From: Chloroflexota bacterium
GTDB lineage: Bacteria; Chloroflexota; Anaerolineae; Aggregatilineales; J027
DNA: 64,000 bases
Assembly: GCA_024434115.1 (NCBI GenBank)
Contig: QMIT01000007.1
Span: forward strand, 62,001-126,000
Direction of reading: 5' to 3'
Shown here piece by piece: positions 16,738 through 26,163 of the stretch; position 1 is the stretch's first letter; every line of letters begins with the position of its first letter. The translations under genes and the position numbers were made by a program. Under the pieces are notes generated by a model. That model was not told the DNA's origin. It did not search any database and was given only the letters and a program-made list of their open reading frames with translations.

Positions 16738-19173
16738 ATGCTGCGAAGACTCATTCACCAATATCCCTATGTCCAAGAGGGTTTTACACGTGGGTTGATC
16801 AATGGGGGAGTAATCCTTTTTTTCATCCTCATTGGCCTGCCCGCCGGGATGCCGGGGCGTGAAGATTTAGCGCCGCTTGCTATTCCACTGTTTGTACTGA
16901 CGACGATCACCTTTGCAGTTGTGACCGTGCGTCGCTTGGAAGGTAGGGCGGGGTGGAAACAACTCTTGATAAACGGGGTGGCACTCGGCATCGGGACAGC
17001 CATCCCCTTCTTGCTGTTTATGAGCTTGATTAATCGCTGGCAGGCCAATGGAACCAATGTTAATGACTACTTCTTTGAGATCAAGCTCCGCACGACGGCT
17101 GAGTTATCGGGTGTGCCCATAGAGGAATTATTTGCCAACCCAGAGATTGACCCTGTAACGCAAGAATTTCCAGCAGATGCCCCTTTGCGCACCAATCCTA
17201 TGACGCTTAAAATTAATGATGACAAAATCCACGTTTTCAATTTTGGAATTTTGAAGCTCGGTGGTTTATATGGCGCGGCGTTGGGTTTAGGCATCATTGG
17301 CTTGGTAACAACATTGATTTACCATGCGCTGTCCCTAGTACATTGGCAGGACATTCGCGCCAATCTAAATCGGAATCTTGGCAAAAACGCGGGTGGTAAA
17401 TGGGTGCAGTCTATCATACCCGAAATCCTACACTGGATTCGCCTTATCCTGCCAATTCTGTTTTTCCTGTTTTTGTTCGTCAGCGTCAGCATGAGTTATG
17501 ACACTTCATTTTGGCATGAGGTGCGTGGTAAAAATATTGAAAATGGCCCGATATTGGAATTGACCGATCTAGGATTTGGCCCGCGTGCCGCCCAGAATTT
17601 CCAACTCATCGCGGGCTTCTTGGTCATTATCGCGCTGATGTTAGCCATGCGGAACACGCGCTATAAAGCCTATCGCTTGCCCTATCTGGTGCAGTTGCTT
17701 ATCATCCTCATCCCGATCTGGCTGGTATTCTTGTTGGCGATGTGGCGCATCCAAGCCAATGAGGTGTATTTTATTGAACCCACCATCCATCTTGGCATTT
17801 TTGAAAGCGAAGAAAGTGCCAGTCTGGGAGCAGCATTTTTCCTAGCTGCGATGCTGACCTTTAATGCCTTGCGCGGGAGTCTGACCGCCGAGCGATTTGA
17901 ATCCACCTTTGTGATTAACACGGGTCTTGCAATGGTGATGGCAACCCCACTGTTTATGGATCAATATCAAACAGGCGTGATGCTGCAAGTCGCCATTTAT
18001 GCCATGTTGGGCTTGGGCCTCAATATCGTCGTCGGTTATGCGGGTCTGCTTGACCTCGGCTATGTGGCGTTTTTTGCGATGGGGGCCTATGTCTATGCGC
18101 TGGTTGAATCCAACCGTCAGCGCCTAACCGTTGACCACGCCAACGACCTCGCGTTTACACTAGCTACTGCAATTATTGTTGTGCCGTTGGTGATTTTCTT
18201 GCTGGCAAATGTCTGGTTGCGCTCCAAACAAAATGCGCAAGTCAAGGAATCGGCTACCCAGACCCACCGGATGGCCCGCCTTTGGCAAGACCAACCCCCA
18301 CCGTTGATCTCGCTGGCATTGGTGGTTATCGCCGTGATTGTGGCCTTCGGCTCAACCTATCTCCTTAAACGGCAAGGTTGGTTTGACCCTATTGAACGGG
18401 CCTCACCATTTTTCATCGGATTAATTCTGGCGGTCTTTGCCTCGGCCATGACGGGGGTCATCCTCGGTTTTCCAGTGTTGCGGCTGCGGAGTGATTATCT
18501 CGCTATCGTGACCCTCGGTTTTGGGGAAATTATCAGCATCAGCCTCGAAAATCTGGAGAATATCACAGGCGGGCCGTTCGGTGCGAACAACATTCACGAC
18601 CCGGTAGCAGGTAATCCGACCACCGCCGAACAAAATATGATTTTGCTCTACTTGGCGCTGGTGGGTGCGGGGTTAATCGCCGTCTTTTCGACCCGCCTAC
18701 GCTCCTCACGGTTGGGACGTACATGGACAGCCATCCGCAGTGATGAAGACATCGCCCAAGCGCAGGGAATCAACTTGGTCAATTCCAAGCTGTTGGCCTT
18801 TGCGATTGGTGCGAGTTTTGCGGGCGTTTCGGGGTTATTGTTCGCCGCTCGCCAAAATAACATCTTCCCGGCTGACTTTTCGTTGGGGATTTCGATTAAC
18901 GTGCTGTCGTTAGTAATTATCGGCGGGGTTGGCAGCATCCCCGGTGTGATTGTTGGGACGATTGTGCTGGTTGGCTTGCCACAAATGCTCCGCGCCCTAG
19001 AGGAATATCGTTATCTGACATTCGGGGCGCTATTGGTAGTCATGATGCTGGTACGTCCGGCGGGGCTGATGCCTGCGCCACTGGCCTCATTGGAAGAACG
19101 CGCACGCAAACTGCGAGCTACGATCAAACCCAAGCGCGAAGAAATCCAACTTGAGGAGGTGGCAGGTGACTAA
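16738..19173 (+). CDS. livM: Branched-chain amino acid-type ABC permease, LivM family (greatly enlarged)
   Basis: An 811-aa membrane protein, about twice the usual LivM size. The LivM core occupies the C-terminal half, from about residue 415: GLGLNIVVGYAGLLDLGYVAFFAMGAY (in parts), LRLRSDYLAIVTLGFGEI, AQAQGINLVNSKLLAFAIGASFAG and GGVGSIPGVIVGT. The first 400 residues hold several extra hydrophobic helices and a soluble loop (about residues 105-165) not found in standard LivM. The role of the extra part is unknown. It might be a second membrane module or an anchor. Its stop overlaps the start of livG by 8 nt, so translation is probably coupled. Confidence 0.9.
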   Translation: MLRRLIHQYPYVQEGFTRGLINGGVILFFILIGLPAGMPGREDLAPLAIPLFVLTTITFAVVTVRRLEGRAGWKQLLINGVALGIGTAIPFLLFMSLINRWQANGTNVNDYFFEIKLRTTAELSGVPIEELFANPEIDPVTQEFPADAPLRTNPMTLKINDDKIHVFNFGILKLGGLYGAALGLGIIGLVTTLIYHALSLVHWQDIRANLNRNLGKNAGGKWVQSIIPEILHWIRLILPILFFLFLFVSVSMSYDTSFWHEVRGKNIENGPILELTDLGFGPRAAQNFQLIAGFLVIIALMLAMRNTRYKAYRLPYLVQLLIILIPIWLVFLLAMWRIQANEVYFIEPTIHLGIFESEESASLGAAFFLAAMLTFNALRGSLTAERFESTFVINTGLAMVMATPLFMDQYQTGVMLQVAIYAMLGLGLNIVVGYAGLLDLGYVAFFAMGAYVYALVESNRQRLTVDHANDLAFTLATAIIVVPLVIFLLANVWLRSKQNAQVKESATQTHRMARLWQDQPPPLISLALVVIAVIVAFGSTYLLKRQGWFDPIERASPFFIGLILAVFASAMTGVILGFPVLRLRSDYLAIVTLGFGEIISISLENLENITGGPFGANNIHDPVAGNPTTAEQNMILLYLALVGAGLIAVFSTRLRSSRLGRTWTAIRSDEDIAQAQGINLVNSKLLAFAIGASFAGVSGLLFAARQNNIFPADFSLGISINVLSLVIIGGVGSIPGVIVGTIVLVGLPQMLRALEEYRYLTFGALLVVMMLVRPAGLMPAPLASLEERARKLRATIKPKREEIQLEEVAGD

Positions 19174-19969
19174 AAAATCCTACAGCGACGACTTAATATT
19201 GGATGTGCGTGATGTCACCAAACGCTTCGGTGGATTGACGGCAGTCAATAATGTCAGCCTGCAAATTAAAAAGGGTATGATTGCCAGCCTGATTGGGCCA
19301 AATGGAGCAGGTAAAACCACCTTCTTTAATATTGTGACGGGTTTCTATACACCGGATGCTGGGGCGATTTATTTCATGGGGCACAATATCGCAGGCCTGC
19401 GTACTGATGAAATTATCGCGCTTGGGATCGCCCGTACCTATCAAAATATCCATCTCTTTCACGGCATGACGGCCCTCGAAAATATCTTGGCGGGGATGCA
19501 CACCCGACTTGGCGCTGGCCCGGTTGGGGGTGCCTTGCGGCATGGCAAAAATCGCTATGAAGAAGATATGGCACTGGTCAAGGCATTTGATTTACTTGAA
19601 TTCATTGACCTCGGCGGCATGGGGGACTTTGCGGCAACCAATCTGTCCTATGGTGCTCAACGACGGCTGGAAATTGCACGGGCGCTTGCCAGTGACCCAA
19701 TTTTGCTCTTGCTCGACGAACCCGCCGCTGGGATGAACCCTCAAGAGACCGAAGATATGATGCACTTCATTCGTCGTTTGCGGGATGAACGCGGGTTGAC
19801 CATTTTCCTCATCGAGCACGATATGAGTTTGGTCATGGATATTTCGGATCAGGTGTCGGTTTTGGATTATGGGCGCAAGATTTCGGAAGGGTCTCCCGCC
19901 GAGGTACAGCGTGACCCGTTGGTGATTGAAGCCTATTTGGGCAAGCCGCCAGAAGAATTAGAAAACTAA
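19166..19969 (+). CDS. livG: ABC transporter ATP-binding protein, LivG family
   Basis: A 267-aa ATPase with Walker A GPNGAGKTTFFN, a LivG-type signature LSYGAQRRLEIARAL (Tyr in place of the second Gly, normal for this subfamily), Walker B LLLLDEPAAGMNP and an H-loop (FLIEHDMSLVMD). The GTG at 19166 is preceded by GAGGAGG with 6 nt spacing and overlaps the end of livM. It should pair with LivF to power amino acid (or urea/amide-type) uptake by this transporter. Sequence alone does not settle the substrate. Confidence 0.93.
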   Translation: MTKKSYSDDLILDVRDVTKRFGGLTAVNNVSLQIKKGMIASLIGPNGAGKTTFFNIVTGFYTPDAGAIYFMGHNIAGLRTDEIIALGIARTYQNIHLFHGMTALENILAGMHTRLGAGPVGGALRHGKNRYEEDMALVKAFDLLEFIDLGGMGDFAATNLSYGAQRRLEIARALASDPILLLLDEPAAGMNPQETEDMMHFIRRLRDERGLTIFLIEHDMSLVMDISDQVSVLDYGRKISEGSPAEVQRDPLVIEAYLGKPPEELEN

Positions 19970-20010
19970 ATGGCCGGGAAAAGAAAAAGAATAAAGAGAA
20001 TTGATGAATC

Positions 20011-20724
20011 ATGGCACTCTTAGAAGTCAAAGACCTGCATACCTATTATGGCAAAATCCATGCGCTCAAAGGTATTTCGCTGACTGTTGAAGAAGGCGAA
20101 ATCGTGACATTGATTGGTGGGAACGGTGCAGGCAAAACTACGACCCTGAACACCATTTGCGGGATTGTGCCCGCTGCTTCTGGCAAAGTGATTTTAGATG
20201 ACCGGGACATTACTCGCCTGCGTCCGCACGAAATTGTGGCGATGGGGGTGGGCCAGTCTCCTGAAGGCCGCAAAATCTTTAAGCGGCTGTCGGTGCGTGA
20301 GAATTTGGATATGGGTTCATTTACACGCGGCGACCACGATGGGATTGCCCAAGACCTAGAATTTGTCTTTGCTACCTTCCCACGCCTTAAAGAACGCGAA
20401 CGCCAATTGGGTGGGACGCTTTCCGGTGGGGAGCAGCAAATGTTGGCGATGGGCCGCGCTATGATGGGCCGTCCGCGTATTTTGCTGCTAGATGAGCCTT
20501 CAATGGGTCTTGCTCCGCTGTTGGTGCGCGACATCTTCCGCATCATCGCCTATCTGAATGAGCAGGGCACGACCATTTTGCTGGTCGAGCAGAACGCATT
20601 AATGGCGCTCGATGTGGCTAATCGTGGCTATGTGATGCAGACGGGTATTATTACCCTAGCGGACGACGCCAAATCGCTGCAACAAAATGAGACGGTACGT
20701 AAGGCGTACTTAGGCGAAGTTTAA
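20011..20724 (+). CDS. livF: ABC transporter ATP-binding protein, LivF family
   Basis: A 237-aa ATPase with Walker A GGNGAGKTTTLNT, Q-loop region VGQSPEGRKIF, signature LSGGEQQMLAMGRAM, Walker B ILLLDEPSMGLAP and H-loop region LLVEQNALMALD. The PEGRKIFKRLSVRENL block is diagnostic of LivF. It is the last gene of the operon and lies 41 nt after livG. No clear terminator follows before the opposing DUF5682-type gene. Confidence 0.93.
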   Translation: MALLEVKDLHTYYGKIHALKGISLTVEEGEIVTLIGGNGAGKTTTLNTICGIVPAASGKVILDDRDITRLRPHEIVAMGVGQSPEGRKIFKRLSVRENLDMGSFTRGDHDGIAQDLEFVFATFPRLKERERQLGGTLSGGEQQMLAMGRAMMGRPRILLLDEPSMGLAPLLVRDIFRIIAYLNEQGTTILLVEQNALMALDVANRGYVMQTGIITLADDAKSLQQNETVRKAYLGEV

Positions 20725-20820
20725 TTTATCTCTCAACGGGATTTTGCCCACAGACCCTGTACCCCGTCTTTGAGCGAAATCCCTTGTGTTTCTCCTCTGG
20801 CTCCCCAAGCTCCATAATCT

Positions 20821-23598
20821 CTAGGAATCAATGAAAGCGGCTAGTGCGTTCGTAGACTCAGGATAGGCCTGCAAAAGCCCGTTGATCGTTTTATCGGGAA
20901 GGCTATGCAACGATGTGGCAACGTCGAGGCCCAACCATGTGGCGACAGCATGGGTCGCGGCGGGAGCGGCCAACAGATGATCGCGCACTTTGGCAAGTTG
21001 GGGGGAGATGCTGGTTTGAAGGCTTGGAACGGGAGTATGCGTTTCTGCCCAAGGGGGCTGCCAATTCATGAAACCTTGCAGTGAGGCCGGAAAAACAACC
21101 GACGCTTCTTTAATCAGCGGTTGCAAAATCGTCTGATGCTGGCGGAGTTGAAGGATGAGGCCCGGCAACCACATGAGTAGGGTGCTATCTGTGACAGAGC
21201 CGAAAATATGACTTAACAACTCGACCACGAACCGCGCAATCCCCGGTGCAAAATTCAGGGCTAACACAAACCCATTAAGGTATTGGGGCAGGGTTGGTAA
21301 GCGTAAGGCATCGCTGAGGATTTGGGTGAGGAATTCCCGCATACTCGCAATATCCCGCAACCCCAACAGCCATTCACTTGTCCATAATAAGCCCAATTTG
21401 TCGGGGGGGATTTCATTTTGGGCCGCACCCTGTAGGCCAAGCATCAGTTGATTACGTTGACAACCAAGCGCCAAAGCCAAACTCTCTAGGGTAAAAATAA
21501 ACCCCAACATCCCGGCAATTTGTTCAGGGCGCGTCCCCATATCGGCAAATGCTTGGGGGAGCATCGCGGCATAATGGGCATAGCCAGTGGTGATGAGTGA
21601 TTCTAACCAATCGGGGAGACCGCCCGGTTGGGTACGATAATAATGCACCAGACGGCGGGCACGTTGGAAAATATCGGGGGCATCGGTGGCACTGGTTTCC
21701 TGTTTTAGTAACGTAATGGCGTGCAGGCCCAATTCACGCACGAGGCGCTGGCTTATCTTGTAGAGCAAGGCATCTTCAGCCGTTTTCAGCGCGATGGCTG
21801 CTGTCGCATTTTCGGCAAAAGCCAGTGCTTTCATACGCTGTTCGAGGACTTGTTCGAGTGTGACTCCCTCATAGCCCAACTGGATAATTTCGCGCTGGTG
21901 CTTGCCAATCAAGACATCCCATGATTCCTGAATTGGAACATGGCCCAGTTTTCGTTCCCCAACAATCGGCCTCACCACAAGATTGCCAAATAGATAGTGG
22001 AGTTTCCATAGAATTTCAGAGCAGGCTCGGCGGTCAGGGCGGGTTTTGAAATCCATCAATGCCCGCTGATTGGTCTTGGCAAAAAGGTCAACTTCTAGGG
22101 GAGCAAGGCGATCATAAATATCTTGGGCCAACGGCGGCAGGGAGGCATAACCAACCGTACCCACGCGATCCCCACCAAGTAAAATTTGGCATAGATGGGC
22201 GATGGTTCGTTTTTTAGGAGTGCGGTCTTTTTCCAAGCAAGTAATGGCTGCATCTTGAAAATCGTAGGGTGTTGGGTGCTGGCGATTACGCATTTGGGCC
22301 AACAAAATCGCGGTTTCGTAAATGGCAATCGAATCGGCGGTGCTGGCGAGGTAGCCATTTTTGCGGGCAAGCGCCACAATCTGCACACACCATTGCAGCA
22401 ATTGTTCTTTATCCGCAGCAGCATAGGCCGGGGGTTGGGTTAAAAATTCAGCCAACACATGCGGGTTGCGGGTCATTTCGCGCAGGGTGGGCTTGCGGGG
22501 AGAGGCATCAGGCTTTTTTAAATCGAATGGCTTGATTTTTTCGGCTTTGAGGCTTTTATCCCATGTCCCCTCGGCTAATGAAACCGTGCCTGCCGGGTGG
22601 CTAAATTGGCGTTCGATGGCGGCAAAACTGGAAGGGATTAGGCCATATAACCAGCGTGTATCGGTGTGGGGTGGCAACTCCCAAATCAAGGTACTGAATG
22701 TCCCAAATTCTTCGACTTCGCTACCGACATGGGCTGCTCCACAGATGTACATGGCTTCGTGCGGCTGAACGTCGTGTTGGTGCATATGTTGTTTGATGCG
22801 AGTCCACATGTAACGTTCCCGCAAAAGGTCAACCCGCACATCTTCGGCGCGTCGGCCCAAATGCCGCAGAAGACTGCCTACCAGCACCATCACTTGTTTA
22901 TAGGTGGCATAATCCGCGTTGATGATGGTACGTTCCACATATTGATCCCACCATTCAGCAAAATAGCGCGTGTTGGAGTTTCGCAGCAAAAAATGGAGAA
23001 ACTCATCAAAGGTAGGTATCAATTCACCCACCGTTATCCCAACCGCTGTGCCGTGCAGTCCGGCATTTTCCCGTTCGACGGTTTCATCCTCGGCCTCTAA
23101 CTGCTCAAGGTCGCGTTTCCAGTCTTCATCCCATTGAAAAATGTAATCTACCGCGCGGTCTACAAAAACCAATTCGGTTTCGGGATGAGTCAGACAGTAG
23201 GCAATGGCTTGATATTCAGCCGAGGCCTCCGTCAATGGGGCAACGGCCATTACCGGGAGAGCATCAGGTGGGAGAGTGCTGCTTTCGGCGGCGAATGCCT
23301 GTAACGCTACAGGTAATTTACAATCACGCAGGTTTTCTATGAGGGGCAGCATATCCTCGCAGAGTTCCATATAAATCACTTTGGGGGGCTGTGTCTGCAA
23401 ACGGCGTACCATATGCAACGCCGAAGCCGGTGAGTGATGGCAGACCGGGAAAATATCCAACGGTTCACGCATAGCCCGCTCGACATCCTGCACAAGACGG
23501 GTCAATAAATCGGATACACCGCTGGCGTCTTCGGCAAAGGCTTGGGCAGCCGATAAAAGCTGCTCATTGAGTAGCGATAGAGTCTCGGTATCCGTCAT
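20821..23598 (-). CDS. DUF5682-type large protein of a MoxR/VWA cassette
   Basis: A 925-aa cytoplasmic protein with no signal peptide or clear membrane helix. The N-terminal part has FPVCHHSPASALHMVRRLQ, VIYMELCEDMLP and CGAAHVGSEVEEFG, which I associate with the DUF5682 family, commonly found beside MoxR-type AAA+ and VWA genes (the E. coli yehLMPQ region is a comparable set). The His-rich motif CHHS and the glutamates nearby could be a catalytic or metal site, but this is inference. The C-terminal half is helical. It starts 3 nt after the stop of the AAA+ gene, so the two are surely co-transcribed. Molecular function is unknown. Confidence 0.75.
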   Translation of the reverse strand: MTDTETLSLLNEQLLSAAQAFAEDASGVSDLLTRLVQDVERAMREPLDIFPVCHHSPASALHMVRRLQTQPPKVIYMELCEDMLPLIENLRDCKLPVALQAFAAESSTLPPDALPVMAVAPLTEASAEYQAIAYCLTHPETELVFVDRAVDYIFQWDEDWKRDLEQLEAEDETVERENAGLHGTAVGITVGELIPTFDEFLHFLLRNSNTRYFAEWWDQYVERTIINADYATYKQVMVLVGSLLRHLGRRAEDVRVDLLRERYMWTRIKQHMHQHDVQPHEAMYICGAAHVGSEVEEFGTFSTLIWELPPHTDTRWLYGLIPSSFAAIERQFSHPAGTVSLAEGTWDKSLKAEKIKPFDLKKPDASPRKPTLREMTRNPHVLAEFLTQPPAYAAADKEQLLQWCVQIVALARKNGYLASTADSIAIYETAILLAQMRNRQHPTPYDFQDAAITCLEKDRTPKKRTIAHLCQILLGGDRVGTVGYASLPPLAQDIYDRLAPLEVDLFAKTNQRALMDFKTRPDRRACSEILWKLHYLFGNLVVRPIVGERKLGHVPIQESWDVLIGKHQREIIQLGYEGVTLEQVLEQRMKALAFAENATAAIALKTAEDALLYKISQRLVRELGLHAITLLKQETSATDAPDIFQRARRLVHYYRTQPGGLPDWLESLITTGYAHYAAMLPQAFADMGTRPEQIAGMLGFIFTLESLALALGCQRNQLMLGLQGAAQNEIPPDKLGLLWTSEWLLGLRDIASMREFLTQILSDALRLPTLPQYLNGFVLALNFAPGIARFVVELLSHIFGSVTDSTLLMWLPGLILQLRQHQTILQPLIKEASVVFPASLQGFMNWQPPWAETHTPVPSLQTSISPQLAKVRDHLLAAPAATHAVATWLGLDVATSLHSLPDKTINGLLQAYPESTNALAAFIDS

Positions 23599-23601
23599 AA
23601 G

Positions 23602-24720
23602 TCACTTTTGAATGGTTTGCATAGCTTCTTGACCGCCAACGAGAAAATCTTGCCAATCCCCGCGCTGCTCTTCGCTACGTTTAGCAATCACGCTATTCCA
23701 AAATTTGCTCATAACAGCAATATCTTCGGGCAGGCGGCGCACCAACGTCCCGACCAATGAACGGGCCACCAGCCGCGCTGTCAACTGACTTTCGCCGAAA
23801 TAATTGGAATAGAGGACGGCGTCTTCCAAAACGCCAATTTGCTCGGCAGTCGAAAGCGAGGATTCGAGACGGGTGTCTTCGGAAGTAGCGGCGTTGCTGA
23901 CTTCGCGTAGATCAGCAAAGGTTTGCAGCAGGACATCTAGCAGAGTCGGGGGGACATTGACACTAAAACTTTGACGTTGGAGCAGTTCCTGAGTACGGAA
24001 CAGGATAATCTCGCGTTCCTGCTTTTTGTTGGTCACGATGGGGATATGGACAAAATTGAAGCGGCGCTTGAGGGCCGATGACAAATCATTCACCCCGCGA
24101 TCTCGGCTGTTGGCAGTCGCAATCAGGTTAAAGCCGGAACGGGCAAATACAGTGTTATCGTCTTTTAGTTCAGGGATGGCGATGTATTTTTCGCTCATGA
24201 TTGAGATAAGCGCATCTTGGACATCACTGGTACAGCGGGTGAGTTCTTCAAACCGCCCCATCGCGCCCTGCTGCATAGCCGTCATAACGGGTGATGGGAT
24301 AAGCGAGTTGAGCGATTGTCCAGCCGCGATCACAAGGGCCACATTCCATGAATATTTGATTTGATCTTCCGTCGTTCCAGCCGTGCCCTGCACCACGAAG
24401 GTAGAATTGCCACAAATCGCGGCGGCAAGGAGTTCGGCCAGCCAACTTTTGCCTGTGCCGGGGTCGCCAATCAGCAGCAACCCACGATCTGAAGCGAGGG
24501 TGACGATGGCCCGTTCAACAATAGCCGGGTCACCGAACCATTTTTGGGCAATAGGATATTCAAGTTTGTCGGCGGGAGTGCTACCGAGAACAAAAATCCG
24601 TACCATGCGCGGCGTCAGCCGCCAATTGGCAGGCCGCTGTCCACGATCAGCCGAGGCTAAGAAATCCAGTTCATCGGCATATTTAGCTTCGGCAGGCAAA
24701 CGCAAAATGGTGTCACTCAT
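23602..24720 (-). CDS. MoxR-type AAA+ ATPase
   Basis: A 372-aa ATPase. Walker A is GDPGTGKSWLAELLAAA near residue 83. The MoxR/YehL-like Walker B region reads GAMGRFEELTRCTSDVQDAL, sensor 1 lies in IATANSRDRGV, and the arginine-rich block ALKRRFNFVHIP follows. Such ATPases work with VWA proteins, often to remodel or insert metals into partner proteins. The start is preceded by GAGGAGAG with 6 nt spacing. It is gene four of a five-gene minus-strand operon, between the VWA gene (11 nt away) and the DUF5682-type gene (3 nt away). Confidence 0.88.
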   Translation of the reverse strand: MSDTILRLPAEAKYADELDFLASADRGQRPANWRLTPRMVRIFVLGSTPADKLEYPIAQKWFGDPAIVERAIVTLASDRGLLLIGDPGTGKSWLAELLAAAICGNSTFVVQGTAGTTEDQIKYSWNVALVIAAGQSLNSLIPSPVMTAMQQGAMGRFEELTRCTSDVQDALISIMSEKYIAIPELKDDNTVFARSGFNLIATANSRDRGVNDLSSALKRRFNFVHIPIVTNKKQEREIILFRTQELLQRQSFSVNVPPTLLDVLLQTFADLREVSNAATSEDTRLESSLSTAEQIGVLEDAVLYSNYFGESQLTARLVARSLVGTLVRRLPEDIAVMSKFWNSVIAKRSEEQRGDWQDFLVGGQEAMQTIQK

Positions 24721-24731
24721 GAAACTCTCCT

Positions 24732-26153
24732 CTAGGCCACAATGAGTTTTTTCAACTCGGCAATCAATTTTTTGGGGCTACCCGTCAGAACAGGCAAGCC
24801 CATATCTTTTAGGCGTGTGCGAAACCAATCGTTCACACTAGCATAGCCGGAACTATTGACCGACCCAACTGGAATAAAATGAACCTTGCTTTCTTTGAGA
24901 GCACGAATGGTATCGAGCAATTCCTGATTGCTGCCACCTTCATAAAAGTCGGTGATGAGGACGAGGGCGGTTCGGCGGGGGTCTTGGATTTTTTCGGTGG
25001 CTTGCTGAAGGGCATATCGAATATGCGTGCCACCGCCTAGCTGGGTGCGCATCAAGACCTCAAATGGATCACCGACCCAAGGGGTAAGGTCAAGCACCCG
25101 CGTATCAAAGGCAAGGAGATGCACATCTACATCTGGTAAGCCAGCAAATATCGAAGCAAGGATGGTACACTGCACCATTGCATCCACCATTGAACCGGAT
25201 TGATCTACCACCACAATAAGGCGCGTGGGAAGCCTCTTGCGTCCGGTATGTTTGTAATACAGGCGATCTACATAGAGCCGTTTATCTTCTTCATTCCAGT
25301 TGGTCAGGTTTTTCCAGATGGTGCGTTTAAGATCGAGATTGCGGAAAACCCGTTTGGGAGGGACAGACCGATCAATCTTGCCAGATGGGGTTTGTTTGAC
25401 CTGTAGGCGCAGCACCTCGGCCAGTTCATCCACATATTGACGAATGAGGCGTTTCGCATTTTTTAGCGCATTGCCAGAAAGATTGGCTTTATCACGCAAA
25501 AGCTGCTCCACAAGTGCCATTGAAGGCTGCATTTGAGCGGCAAGGCGGTTATCTTGCAGCAGTTCGCGCAGGGCCATGCGTTTGATGAGATCATTTTCGA
25601 GGCCTTTGATGGCACGCTGGATTTCTTCTAAGGGGATATTGAACCCACTCCCAATACCCATGCCTGCCCCCCCGCCACCCCCATCGGGCGTAGTGGAGTC
25701 ACCTCCTGCGCCATTACCCTGTCCTTTCCCTGTACCGGGCAAAGGGGCATTCCCACGCAGCGACCCACGTGGACAATTTAAAGCCCGTTCGAGGTGTTCG
25801 ACATCTTTTAACCACTGGGCATACTGATTGGCGGTGCAAGGATTAGTTTGGGTATTAGGGCCAAAGGCGTTCAATAACAGCTTAGAAAAAATCAGCCCCC
25901 TCCTAAGTGTGGCCGTTTCGGGTTCATTCGGGGGAATTTCGAGGGTAAATTCTATTTCCAGTTCGGGATAATGATGTAACAGGGCATCAATGCTGATACG
26001 AGGATCAAGAATGTACTCTGGCAAATCTACTTCACGGGTAATCTCAAGGGCCATCGTCTCAAAATTCCCTGCTTGTTCGGTATAACCAAACATGGCCGAC
26101 AGCAAACGCCAGTAGACCACTTGGCGGCGGTGGACAATGGGCGATGACAGCAT
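24732..26153 (-). CDS. VWA domain protein partnered with the MoxR ATPase
   Basis: From the ATG at 26153 the product is 473 aa. The C-terminal 180 residues form a von Willebrand A domain with a complete MIDAS: VVDQSGSMVDA (DxSxS), GGGTHIRYAL (Thr) and LITDFYEGG (Asp). A Gly-rich hinge (GKGQGNGAGGDST, GGGGGAGMGIG) lies near residues 145-170 and separates a helical N-terminal part from a helical middle part. CoxE/YehP-like proteins of this type bind metal ions and recruit the AAA+ ring to a target. A start at 26189 would overlap the preceding gene by 26 nt and has no better ribosome site. Confidence 0.85.
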   Translation of the reverse strand: MLSSPIVHRRQVVYWRLLSAMFGYTEQAGNFETMALEITREVDLPEYILDPRISIDALLHHYPELEIEFTLEIPPNEPETATLRRGLIFSKLLLNAFGPNTQTNPCTANQYAQWLKDVEHLERALNCPRGSLRGNAPLPGTGKGQGNGAGGDSTTPDGGGGGAGMGIGSGFNIPLEEIQRAIKGLENDLIKRMALRELLQDNRLAAQMQPSMALVEQLLRDKANLSGNALKNAKRLIRQYVDELAEVLRLQVKQTPSGKIDRSVPPKRVFRNLDLKRTIWKNLTNWNEEDKRLYVDRLYYKHTGRKRLPTRLIVVVDQSGSMVDAMVQCTILASIFAGLPDVDVHLLAFDTRVLDLTPWVGDPFEVLMRTQLGGGTHIRYALQQATEKIQDPRRTALVLITDFYEGGSNQELLDTIRALKESKVHFIPVGSVNSSGYASVNDWFRTRLKDMGLPVLTGSPKKLIAELKKLIVA

Positions 26154-26163
26154 CAGGACTGGC

